Assembly (NCBI RefSeq): GCF_958979055.1
Contig: NC_084888.1
Span: forward strand, 32,403,804 to 32,467,803
Length of the DNA: 64,000 nucleotides
Reading direction: 5' to 3'
Source: Alnus glutinosa
Lineage: Eukaryota > Streptophyta > Magnoliopsida > Fagales > Betulaceae
Shown: in pieces, positions 1 to 10,296 of the stretch
Numbering within the stretch: the first letter of the stretch is position 1
How the letters are laid out: the number at the start of each line of letters is the position of its first letter
The notes under the pieces: model-generated
Database searches by the model: none
Seen by the model: the letters and a program-made list of their open reading frames with translations, nothing else
What the model was told of the DNA's origin: nothing
Program-made: the position numbers and the translations under genes

Positions 1-349
1 TGAAAATTGCCGAAGAGTGTTGGCGGAGACCATTTCAGCCAAATCTCATGACCGGCTTTGCATTGCGTTGGATGCTGAGCTCAAGGAAATGCAAGAGAGG
101 ATGGCTACTAGGCATGTATACGAGGCATCTGGGAGAGCATATATCCTTTCTGGACTGAGCTCACACTCATGGCAAAGAGCAACAGCAAGAGGTGACTCAA
201 CTGATGGTTCAAGTCTTGTCCAATCTTATCAAACTCCATCAATGGTCGAGATGCTTACTCGATCTCAGGCTATGTTACTAGGCAGTCCATCTCCCCAGAG
301 GCTTATCCAACCATTGTTGTCATTCGGGTCACAACCGAAGCCAAGGTAA
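1..349 (+). CDS. C-terminal exon of an unrecognised protein (partial, 5' end outside window)
   Basis: The frame is open from the left edge (in phase from base 2) and gives about 115 residues ending at a TAA at 347-349. It begins ENCRRVLAETISAKSHDRLC and includes a charged, probably helical stretch (ALDAELKEMQERMATRH), then a Ser/Thr-rich tail ending in SFGSQPKPR. No ATG is needed because this is the end of a longer gene. The composition is protein-like, and an AATAAA at 513-518 sits where a poly(A) signal would be expected. I do not recognise the family with confidence and assign no function. The upstream exons outside the window are needed for a name. Confidence 0.6.
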   Translation, partial: ENCRRVLAETISAKSHDRLCIALDAELKEMQERMATRHVYEASGRAYILSGLSSHSWQRATARGDSTDGSSLVQSYQTPSMVEMLTRSQAMLLGSPSPQRLIQPLLSFGSQPKPR

Positions 350-1417
350 ATTTTGCCGGATTATTGTGGGGGTCATCTTCAAATAGCTTTTTTGTTGCGT
401 TTCCCATTTTCCTTTATTTTTAATTTATGTTCTGGGGAGGGTGATAAATTGGAGAGATAAGAAGAGGGGTTTTTTGGGCTGTGATTTTGCTCCTATCTTA
501 TATGTGTAAATGAATAAAGATGGGGAAAGGGCGAAAGGATATATTTGGGAGTAAAAGAGGACACCTAGGTAGGGTTTACAGCATATGTTCTTCATTTTTG
601 TGTCGTTTTGGGGGTGGTGTACATAATGATGAATGATTTTTCTCTCTGGGAGAACTGGGTATAAGTTTGTAATTGTGAAAATGGTTGGGTTGAACTCTTT
701 CACCTAATATATAATTTACTTGCTCTCGATTCTTTCCGCTAAGCTCTGTTATTTTGTTGAGTTCATTGATTTCTCTGCGTGTGCGTGCATGTGTGCCTAT
801 GTACACAACCAACTCAAGTGCTCTTTAAGACGATGCACATACACAACATAACCAACTTTCGGTTTTTCCTTGCGGGGGTAAAAGTAAAACTTGTGGAAGA
901 AGCGCCACTTCGATCATCCTCAGCTAGTGTAAAATGAAATATTTTTTACCGTGCCATTCATTAAGTTGCATAGTAGTAGTGGAAAAAAGCAGTGAAATTT
1001 TGAACTAAACGCTTCACTCGGATTCCTTAAGAGAAATATTGCAGTGTCCAGCTTGCTAGGACTTGGGCTCAAAGAGGGAGGACACTGGCCTGCTTAACTC
1101 GAAATTGTAGACAGGTTGACAGATTGATCCTTAATAATTAATATATATTCCCCTCATCAGAAAATTACAAATAAGTTCTTTAGTACAGGGTCTTTTGGAA
1201 CGAAATCTGATGAGGTTTGAAAGGAAGACGCCAAAATTAATAGTACAAATCAAAGTTGGAAGCCTTGATCAACTTATCAAGGATTCAGACATGGGCTTCA
1301 CAGATGTTTCCACAGTAACGCCCTGACAAAGCATTAGTTCAAGCCTGACCCACATGGTTGCTTGAAACATTAACTCATCAGCAATGTTGGGGCGTGTTTG
1401 CTGTTGGTTCTTTCTAA
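350..1417. other. 3' flank and intergenic DNA
   Basis: This holds the presumed 3' UTR of the first gene, with AATAAA at 513-518 and T-rich DNA around it. Beyond that it is AT-rich with no frame that looks coding. The short frames at 425-812 on the minus strand are low-complexity and have no homology I recognise. Confidence 0.5.
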
Positions 1418-2501
1418 AAGCACTAGCAGCAGACATCTAACCATTTTCCTTAATATAGGAAAAATTTAGGGAACTAAACCACTTTTTTTTTTCTCTATAC
1501 AAAAACAGCCTACAATAGATTCCCTTAATCTTCCCCATATCATTAAAATAATATTTTTTTACTTTTAATATATATTTTTTTAATTCCAAAAAACTGTTTG
1601 TCCTTTCTCTCTTCTCCGTCTTTCTCCTTTCTTCTTTCTCTATCCTTTTGTCTGAGCCGCTGCATCTCTGGCTCTTCTCTCAACCTCTCTCTCTCTCTCT
1701 CTCAACCTGATCTCTCTTCTCCGCATTTTTTCTTTCTCTTTCCTCTCTCTCTCTCATCTACGTCTTCTCCGTCTCTTTCTTTCTCATCTGAGTCTTCTCT
1801 CTCTCTCATCTCTTTCTGAATCTCTCTCTTGTCTCCATTGATTTCTTGGTTTTGTTGCCTTCTTGTTCTTTATTTGTTGATTTCGAGTGGTATTTGGGGG
1901 TTTTTGAGTTGTGGAGCCCACTCAAAATCAAGGCTACTTCTTCTTCTCCGAGGTCCAGTTCATCCTGGAAGTAGACCTTGAAGCCATCGATGGCCTTTGG
2001 AGATAGCACGACAACAAAATGTTCAGGTATAGCGTGCAGAAGAGAGGGAAATTTTGCAAGACCCAATGATCAAATCAATCATCTTGCAATTGGCGGCTTC
2101 ATTGGATCGGATCGAGCTCTGTTTCAATTTTTTGGGTTTCTAATCTGCATTGGTAGCCTCTAGCGGTTCCGGTTTCACTCCGACACTAACTCTGGTTCAG
2201 TTGGTTTAGCTTCTGGTTCTAGTTGGGAAGGAAGGACGACGGAAAGAAATGAAGACGGATGAAGTGGTTCAAAGGACGCGTGAAGGAGAGAGAATCAGAG
2301 AGAAAGACTTTTTTTTTTTTTATTATTAAAATATTGTATTGGGTAGCTACAGTGCTACTCAATGTATTGGGAAGCACTGTAGCTTCCCAAGGAGGACCCT
2401 CTAAAATAGGGTAACTGCTGTGACTTGATTTTTTGACTTTTTTCAAATTTTTCCTATTTTAGGGAATAGAACTACTTATAGGGCATCTGCTACTAGTGCT
2501 C
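1418..2501. mobile_element. PIF/Harbinger-like non-autonomous element, copy 1
   Basis: The left end reads AAGCACTAGCAGCAG and the right end is the near-inverted GCTACTAGTGCTC. Both ends and the subterminal regions match the second copy at 2634-3404: the left ends share an ACCATTTTCC tract and the right ends share GGGAATAGAACTACTTATAG. Flanking triplets are TAA (1415-1417) and TAT (2502-2504), so the 3-bp target duplication is imperfect. The interior is CT-rich (1680-1830) with no transposase. Harbinger assignment rests on the GAGCA-type terminus and on the clean TTA duplication of the sister copy. Confidence 0.65.
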
Positions 2502-2633
2502 TATTAATCTAACTATTTTGTGCTACACTAAACGAAAAAGTGGAAATCATGCAATTGGACACTGACAAGAGAATACAAAAGGTGACAAAGGGGAACCTTT
2601 TTGGAGCTTATAATTCTACAAATAACTCAGTTA

Positions 2634-3404
2634 GAGCACTAGCAGCAGATTCTCAACCATTTTCCCTATTTTAGAAAAAATTTAAGGAATCAAACCACTT
2701 TTTTTCTCCCTATATAAAAACACTCCACAACAGTTTCCCTTTATCTTTTCCTATATATTAAAATAATATTTTTCTTACCTTTTACTTTTTTTTTTTTTAA
2801 CTTTATTCAGAAGCATTTTTTTTTTCTCAATTTCTCTAGCATCAACGTCTTGTTTGTCCCTTCCAACACCCCTTCTTCATCTTCTTCTCAATTTCTCTCG
2901 TTCAAAATCGTGGCTGTCTTTTTCTCCCAGGTTTAGTTCATCCGGGACCCCAATTTGCCTAAATCCCAGCTTCCAAACCCATCTCAGCACTAGTCTAGTT
3001 TCTACCATTGTTGAAAGAGGAACACGTCAGATTTGGAGGCTGAGACGCAACGGAGAACAGTGTATACAACAGACACGCAGTCAGGAGGATAGAGAAGCGG
3101 AGAGAGAGAGGAACAAGAAGAGGAAGAGTGCAACAGGGAACATCATTCTTGGACAAAAGTTGTTCAAGTCGAAGTCAAGTTCCTCTGTGAATGATAGAGC
3201 CAAAGAGTAGAGAGATTTTTTTTTTATTAAAATAAGGGATTAGGCAACTACAGTGCTACCCAATACAATGGATAGCACTGTAGCTACCCAAGCATGGAGC
3301 CCTAAAATAGGGCAACTGCTGTGGCTTGTTTTTTTGTGACTTTTTTTAAATTTTCCTTATTTTAGGGAATAGAACTACTTATAGGGCATCTGCTACTAGT
3401 GCTC
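2634..3404. mobile_element. PIF/Harbinger-like non-autonomous element, copy 2
   Basis: The left terminus is GAGCACTAGCAGCAGAT and the right terminus is ATCTGCTACTAGTGCTC, a 17-bp inverted repeat with one mismatch. It is flanked by TTA at 2631-2633 and 3405-3407, the 3-bp TWA duplication typical of PIF/Harbinger. The 771-bp body shares ends with copy 1, only 132 bp away. The open frame at 2854-3210 is Ser/Arg/Lys-rich and is not a transposase, so the element must have been mobilised in trans. Confidence 0.75.
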
Positions 3405-3407
3405 TTA

Positions 3408-3896
3408 GAAAAAAGAACAAAGTTTTCTTTCAAACCGGTAAGTGTCCAAAATGCATGTAATTATTCATTTCTAATTCCCTCTAGGCTTGAAAAAAAATGC
3501 AAACAGAAACAACCAGCATGATTGAAAAAAGCTCTTGTTGCTTCAACTCCAGGCATCTTACAAACCAGTTTATGTTTTTTGCTTGAATTGCAATTTTATT
3601 GTGTATAAAAAGTACAGACTTCTCTAATTCCCTACCAAGGACAAAATGAAGAATAATAAATGATGATGATAATCTGCACGATAGAATTACCAAACCAATG
3701 ATCATAGGTATCAACTTATTCAGCTTACAAATGGGTGCAGATAATACGTGTGCTTAACTCTAACCAACGGTGGCCGGGGTGGGAAGGAGTTCACAAGAGA
3801 GTCCAGAAAATAGTTAGTGTTTTGGCAACCAGAAAAAAAAAAAAAAAAAAAAAAAAAATCAAACGCTGAGATTATCCAGCAGGCAGAAAACAAAAA
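3408..3896. other. Intergenic gap with a poly-A tract
   Basis: There is no gene here. An A-run covers about 3833-3858, just beyond the 3' end of the minus-strand COX16 gene. The rest is AT-rich and without features I can name. Confidence 0.5.
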
Positions 3897-5662
3897 CTAG
3901 CCTGACTTGCCCTCATTTTGTCTAGGAATTTTCTTGTACTCGTAGTTGTTTATGTCCACCTTCTCTTGCAAAGCCTATAACACAGAAACAGAGAGGTAAG
4001 CCACAAATGATCTTTGATTATGTAGTGAATCATCCCAGCAAAAGTCTTTACCTTTAGCTCCTCCTCCAATGAAATCTTTTTCGGTTTATATGCGTCTATA
4101 GGCCCCGTTCTGGACAGTGCTTTTCTAGTCTCAATAATCTCCCATTCCTGATCATCCTTTACCTTAGCAATGTCCTTGCTGAACTAAAAAGTGCCACCAC
4201 ACTTTAGAAGAAGAGGAGGAAAAACTAAAAAGAAATGATGATGATGATGATGATGACGACGACGACGACGACAACATTCTAGAAACCAATAACTATTACA
4301 GAGCAAGCAGAAAGAACGCAAACAAAGTTTCTTCATATTACCGAGCGTTACATTCCTTTGAGATTTGTTTTGCTAATGAATGTAAAAGTGCATTCATGCT
4401 GGAGAAAGCAGAAGAAAAATATTTGCATATAAACAATAGCTAGTTCTTAATATCAATTCCTTCAACATGGACAACAAGTGTTTTTCAGTATTAGTATTAT
4501 GGTATATGCAATATTCATACAACTACATCACTTTCCTATTTTGTGGGAAATGGGAAAAAAGGCAGGTCCTAGATGATCAAGTCTACACGTGAAAACCTAG
4601 CTACACTCAGCACTGTCAAGCCTAATCAGCCAAGCTGCTTGTTAAGCTCAGAACTCAAGCCAGATTAACACATCTAACTGGGAAATGGCTAAGGAAAGTG
4701 ACAAATAGACCGATACCGGACCAGTTTGTATGCTATTCATTTGTGTACAGCCTTAAAGGCTTACTGCAGAAATTGAGTATCTTAATTACAAAGAGATGAC
4801 CTAATAATTAGTTTATATCTAAAATTAGGATGAGTTAGAAATAGAAGAGGGCTTCGCATCTGAATTACCGATAGGAGCGTGTTCCAATCAAAAGAGTGAA
4901 CTTTTATTGGTTGCATCAATCTACAAATGATAGAAGAAAAACACATGATGCAACAGGGACAGGTATCAAACGGTTACAAGTGAACCTCCGAGATCTATAG
5001 CTGAAAAGGAGAAAGAACTGATTATAACTCAGATTTGTGGAATTTCCAGCAACTGGGCTATATAATCTTACAAGACTCTCTCCAAGTTACTTAACTGGAC
5101 ATGCTTTAGATCCATGAAGAAATACCTAAAGCCAAAACCCTTTATTCTGTTTACTTTCCGGGGAAGAAAAAAGGGAACCACTTCTGGTGGCCTTTAGTCC
5201 ACAATCCACAAGTAAGGAACTTGTTTAAAAAACAAACTAAGTTACTAGTCTACAAGGTAACACAACAACCCCCTTAAAGTTAATATTACATTCACACACC
5301 AACTGAACATGCTCAGTCTAAGATGTCACAGATGTCTCACCGGAAAATAGAAGAGAATGTTTGACAAGATTGAACAGCACTTCATGTCATATATTTCCAT
5401 CTTTTCACAATTAACAGTGAGATCAGAATAATTGGAATTGTAAATTTTAGAATAAAAATAGCACTAGCCTGCCTTGCAAGAGATGACCAAGACCAAGTGC
5501 CCCAAATACCGTGAGCGAGACCATCGGAAGCCCATATCTAATAAATGGGTGTTTTTTACCCCATCGCCTAAACGAAGATCCAGAATTCTGAATCTTAGCA
5601 GCGGTAGAGGCAAGATTAGTAGTTTTACCAGACTGACTCATTGAATTCTCAATGGTTGTCAT
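3897..5662 (-). CDS. COX16: Cytochrome c oxidase assembly protein COX16, mitochondrial
   Basis: Three exons join in frame: 5469-5662, 4052-4178 and 3897-3974, giving 132 residues. COX16 is a small inner-membrane protein needed to assemble complex IV around the COX1/COX2 modules. Exon 1 encodes a Ser/Thr-rich N-terminus, then [15 protein letters not shown] followed by one hydrophobic segment (about residues 43-62). Exon 2 encodes [20 protein letters not shown] and exon 3 ends [13 protein letters not shown]. This agrees along its whole length with plant COX16 as I remember it. The start at 5662 is the first ATG after a probable acceptor at 5684-5685. A leader exon lies near 6094-6180. Intron 1 has a GC donor (5468-5467) instead of GT; only that junction gives the expected LLQGS-KDIAKV reading. 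Intron 2 is GT-AG. Confidence 0.9.
4236..4272. repeat. Compound trinucleotide microsatellite (ATG)n(ACG)n
   Basis: A run of GAT/ATG triplets passes directly into GAC/ACG triplets inside COX16 intron 1. It is the sort of tract expected to vary in length between individuals. Confidence 0.9.
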
Positions 5663-5781
5663 TTTTGCACACCATGAGAGCACCTGCATAGCAACATCAA
5701 CCTCACTCATAAGCATAACACGACTTCTTGTGGTAGTTACTAGTCAAACACACCAATTAGCTCAGATTTCTGATGTCTGAG

Positions 5782-5850
5782 CTCAGTGACGGAGGAGGGG
5801 GAGCCGGTAGGGGCCATGCCCACCCCAACCCCACCCCCCAATTTCTCGGA
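5782..5850. mobile_element. hAT-like terminal fragment in the COX16 5' intron
   Basis: The sequence starts CAGTGACGGAGGAGGGGGAG and runs into a GGGGCCATGCCCACC motif. It resembles the CAGGGACGGAG terminus of the intact hAT MITE at 60370-60557. No partner end or target duplication was found, so this is either truncated or the end of a longer element. A similar-looking inverted end (CCGGCTCTGTCTC) lies near 7485-7497. Confidence 0.35.
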
Positions 5851-6093
5851 AAAGAAAAATTATAAGGATGAAAAGAAAAATTATTTTTAGCCCAAAGACT
5901 CATTTTGTCTGCTAAGAAAATTTTGAAAAAAGAAAGATATGTAATCGAGTAACATAGAGCTTGATGTTTAAAACCCAAGAACAAAAAAAGAGAAAAAAGA
6001 TCTTAGCTACTGAATCTTACAAAAAGAAATAAAGAAAGGAGATCGAAATCGAACAACATTATTTCAGAAAATACGATGGGAAATTGATATTAC

Positions 6094-6180
6094 CTGGTTG
6101 AAGCTTAGAATCGCGAAGCAGAACAGTGTGTTCTCCAGGGTCAGAGCATGTCTAAAACTGAAATCGTTGTGCGAAGTATG
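6094..6180 (-). other. Probable COX16 5' UTR exon and promoter-proximal region
   Basis: Read on the minus strand this ends CTTCAACCAG followed by GTAATATC, a good donor at 6093-6092, and pairs with an acceptor at 5685-5684 just before the COX16 start codon. It carries no reading frame continuous with COX16, so it is called a leader exon. The upstream limit near 6180 is a guess. Confidence 0.45.
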
Positions 6181-6335
6181 AAAACGTACCTGAAGCCAAG
6201 GCTCAATGGGCTTAGTAGTTGAGCCCGTTGAGATAGTTGACACTTAACAGCCTGGGCACAAGCTCATCATCTGCAATTCAAGCCTCAGGCCCAAAGGAAG
6301 AAGGATTTTCAAAATCTATAAGGTAATTCTATGAT

Positions 6336-6914
6336 GAGAAAAATACGATTTAACCTCTCAAACTATTAGAAATTCCCTAGATAGCCTCTCGAATTATCAA
6401 GGTTTGGACTTTGGCCTCCCAAACTACCAAAACCTTTAAAAAATATCATTTTTTGACAAAATATGCCCATAATACTCATGTTACTTGTTATTTTTCAATT
6501 AAAAATTAACAAAAATTAAAAAAAAAAACTAAAAAAAAAATTCTTATTTATTTTTTTATTTAAAAAAATACTGCGATCGACCGGAGGACATATTGCTTCT
6601 TTTTGCAAACGGACGGTGACCATAGAGGAGTCGAGAAGATCAGGTTGCGGTTGGGAAATAACGCCGCCCTAAATACCCATCTTTTTTAAAAATAAAAATA
6701 AAAATAAAATTTAATTTACTTTTTTACTTCTTTTTTTTTCATTTTTTTATTATTTTTAATTGAAAAATGGCAGGGGTATTGTGGGGATATTTCGTCAAAA
6801 TTGGCATTTTTCAAAAGTTTTGGTAGTTTGGAGGGCCAAAGTCGAAGCTTTGGTAATTCAGGGGGCTGTCTGGAGAATGACTGGTAGTTTGGGGGACTAA
6901 ATTGTACTTTTCCC
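6336..6914. mobile_element. Mutator-type foldback MITE with perfect 9-bp target duplication
   Basis: TTCTATGAT is repeated directly at 6327-6335 and 6915-6923, the 9-bp duplication diagnostic of the Mutator superfamily. The ends are imperfect inverted repeats: left GAGAAAAATACGATTTA against the inverse of TAAATTGTACTTTTCCC on the right. Homology continues for about 95 bp (CTTTGGCCTCCCAAACTACC on the left, its inverse GGTAGTTTGGAGGGCCAAAG on the right). The 579-bp body has no coding capacity. Confidence 0.85.
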
Positions 6915-6923
6915 TTCTATGAT

Positions 6924-8536
6924 TGATTTTTTCTATTTTTTTTTTTTATAAAAAAAAGTTAATCATTGTTTTTAATTAATTAGTTTAGCTTTTATAATCT
7001 CATTATTTATTAACTTGAGAAAAAAATATTTAATTTTTTCATTATCCTTTATATCTTATACTGGGGTGAAAAAAATTTAAAACATTTAATTAAAAATGAT
7101 GGCACCATTGGCCCTTTCGCAATAAAATTGAAGATGAATTTCTAATGGATTCTCTAATGGTGTACATTGAAAGAGAAGTTGTTGCAACAATTAGCATAGA
7201 TTCAATCATAGATGATTTTTGGGATTCAAAAAAACGATGGATTCCATTTTGATAGGTGTTTTGGCTGAAATTTGATGTATTATGAAACACTTATTTTGTA
7301 TATTTTCTTTTGTTTATTATTATTATTTTTTTGTCAAAACTAAATTGATGCTAATTTCCTCTTTATATATTTATGTCACCTTTAATCTTAATATATTTCT
7401 TATTCATGCTTTGATCTCTAACCCTATTTTAATATATTTGTAATTCATGTATTGGCGGCTTGGCCCCGGCCCAAAATACTTTCCGGCTCTGTCTCGATTC
7501 ATTTAGAGAAGCAAGTTATTTGCTTGGTTGTAAGAAAATGCAGGAAAAGAAAAGAAACTACCCAAAGATTGGGGCTAGGCAAAATCATAAACTTCAAAGA
7601 AAGAAGAAAAGCAAAACTAAATAAATAAAACAGGCATTTATGTCGAGGAAAATTTTAAAGTAGTATGGATTCTGCTTTTGTTTTTGTGTTGACTGGGTAT
7701 TTATGCAGACAGTTGTAAACATTTTTGTAGGGGTTTATTCTTGTTTGGGAGTTTGTAATGCTTGTGTGCTTTTATAAAATCTTTCATTCATCTAAAAAAA
7801 AAAAAAAAAAGGCATTTCTCTTCTACTTATCTTTTTTTTTCTTCTTCTTCTTATTTTTCCTTTTTGAGAAACCAAACTGAGAATGTTGGCAAAGATGAAC
7901 CAAAAATTGTCAATAAAATAATTGTAACACAGCAAATTTCTTTGTGGGTTCAGTCAAAAGTTATAATTACTTTCTCAGCAACCAAATACACAACACAGCG
8001 AGAAAGAAAGCAATAAAATTCGGTCCGTAGATTTGGAAACAAGAGGAGCTTTGAAATCCTTTTTGAATTCATAGAGCAATCAAAATTAATTTGTGGGGAG
8101 AATACTTACCGGTGCTGGAGCAATGACGGAGGAGAGGGGTTTTAGTTCGGCGCTAGGCATAGGAGAGGGGCAGCTTGTATGTTTTGTCGATGAGTTGATA
8201 AATGTCATTCTCAAAAGGAAGGAAACGATGAACGACGCGTCAACGCATTATCCATTTCTAGGGCTTTGTTCAGGTCCATGAAAATTGGGCCAGAAGGCTT
8301 GGGCAAGCCCAATCGAGACCAAGAATACCCAAGGGCTTCGTATATAATCGTTTATTCTTTTATATGCTTCGGGTCGGGTAGTTTTAGGAAGCTGAAGATG
8401 GTGGTGCATTTTCCAAGTTCAAGTCTGATTCAGATTTCCTAATCTGCGTGGAACAAGGATTTTCTGTGCTATATATAAACAAACAGTGTCGTCCCCTTTG
8501 CTTGTCCATCAAACTTCTCTGTTTTCTTCGTGTTCA
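6924..8536. other. Intergenic DNA with an hAT-like remnant
   Basis: AT-rich. Around 7060-7498 there is a stretch carrying GGGGTGAAAAAAA and, at its end, CTTGGCCCCGGCCC followed by CCGGCTCTGTCTC, resembling the internal and 3' end motifs of the hAT MITEs elsewhere in the window. Poly-A lies at 7795-7810. A good TATA-like motif (TATATATAAA, about 8470-8479) is 60 bp upstream of the DUF295 pseudogene start. Nothing else is recognisable. Confidence 0.4.
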
Positions 8537-9631
8537 ATGCCAATGGCTCTTGCTTCCCAGATTGTGTCTTCCTTGCAAAGCACTCCAGCTGCATGGCTCA
8601 TGCATCCCAGCAACGAAAACGACGACGATACTCCTACCCGTTGCTTTCTCAACCTAAGAGAGCAAAACCTTTACAATATCAAAAATGTCTTCGAGCCTCT
8701 CATTGATGCTTGGTGCGTGGGCTTGTCTCACGGGTGGGTGATGCTTTTGGACGTAAAAGCAAACCCACATCGATCTCTTTTATCCGTTCTCCAACGCTTG
8801 GATTCCTCTCCCATCTTTTCCTACAGAACTCAAACCACCCGTCCGTGAAGCCTACTTCCTCGAATACTTGCGGAAGCATTTTTTTGTTTAACGACAACAG
8901 GAATTTGACTATGGTGGTAATCTACAGAACCCCATCAAAGCTTGCGTTTTGTATGCATGGCGACAACACTTGGACCAACCTTGGTAGCACTGGCACGCGT
9001 GCAGACTATTCCGATATCATCTGCTACAACAATCTGCTTCATGCGTTGACAGACAGTGGTTCAGTTGAAGTGTGGGATTTTCTCAGCCGCCCTCCCCTAA
9101 AAATCACAAATTTTGGACCCTCTGGATCAACTGTAAGCGTTGATATGGAAAACTTTCCACGAGAAAAGTTTTCAAATTAATTTTACTTGGTGGAATCAGC
9201 GGAAGATCTTAATTTTGCTTGTCAATCGAGTTTTCAGCAACTTTGTTAATTCAAAAAGTGTGGCAATTGAGTAGGCTGACCTTCTTGATACAGAGGCTAC
9301 TCACCCTTTGGTTTGTCCATACCGAACAAAGCAATTCCACGTCTATAAATTAGATGGCATTCGCAGCATATGGGAGAAGGTGGAGTATTTACCCGACAGA
9401 GCAATGTTTTTGGGCGGAAATCCATATCTGTCGCTCTCCATTACGGATCTTCGAGGTTGTGAATCGAATACTATTTACTTCACCGATGATAACCGGGATT
9501 AGATGGATGAGGATTATCTGTATGGCGGACATGATCTGGGAGAATTCAACCTGGCACATGGAATTTCAAAAATATTCTCTCAACGTTGCTATGAGAGGAT
9601 TGATATGCCGCTGTTTGGGATAATTCCATGA
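8537..9631 (+). pseudogene. DUF295 / F-box-associated beta-propeller pseudogene
   Basis: Pieces of one protein appear in different frames. The first frame starts MPMALASQIVSSLQSTPAAW and carries NLREQNLYNIKNVFEPLIDAWCVG, typical of the DUF295 N-terminus. It shifts near 8720-8850 to a frame reading NLTMVVIYRTPSKLAFCMHG and later SVEVWDFLS. In-frame stops follow at 9178-9180 and twice between 9240 and 9275. The frame then returns to PLVCPYRTKQFHVYKLDG, is cut by a TAG at 9500-9502, and continues MDEDYLYGGHDLGEFNLAHG to a natural-looking TGA at 9629-9631. At least two frameshifts and four stops make it non-functional. Living relatives are KIB/FBX-type plant proteins of poorly known role. The TATA motif upstream is still well preserved, so decay may be recent. 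Confidence 0.8.
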
Positions 9632-9946
9632 CATGCAAAACAAAGCCCTTTTTATTTTCTATAGATAGTCTAACTTTGATGCACGGGAATTGCAGTTTTG
9701 TATTTTTTAAGGGTACTGCTTTTTAGCCCTTGCTTTAGCTGTTTTGTTGCTATGGTGTAGTTTTTTTTTTGGTAATGAAATTCTTATTCATAAAAAATAA
9801 AAATAAAAGAAAAAGAAAAAAAAAGGGTCCTTCCTGTTTTTATTGTATGAACTTGTGGAGACTTTCAAGCAATCAATAAATACTATATTGAGTTGAGTGA
9901 GATTGAATTCGAATAATGCAAATAATTGGTTGACATATCAAGATAC

Positions 9947-9985
<39 letters not shown>

Positions 9986-10296
9986 ACTTACAAATGAAAA
10001 AAAATATGATAAAACAATCGTTGTTACCTGAAAATAGAAGTGGTATGCAAACAATTGAAACAAAATTGAAGATGGTTTCAACTACATTGCATTACTTCGA
10101 GAAGATTGGCATTCCACTTGACAATTTATTCTAACCTACATAAATTGAGGCGATTTTGCAAAAGTACTGGTTTTCGAAGTGTAGAGTGGCGAGTGCTAAG
10201 CTAGTTCAAAAGGTAGAGAGAAGGGATTAAAAATAAATGAAACAAAAGCTCTGTTTGTTCTCTTTTTCTTTTTACTTTCATTTTAGAGTACGATAT
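9632..10296. repeat. Intergenic gap with (GT)n(AT)n microsatellite
   Basis: A compound (GT)n-(AT)n tract occupies about 9945-9984. The rest is AT-rich. The short frame at 9949-10134 begins inside the repeat and is not believable as a gene. Confidence 0.6.
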
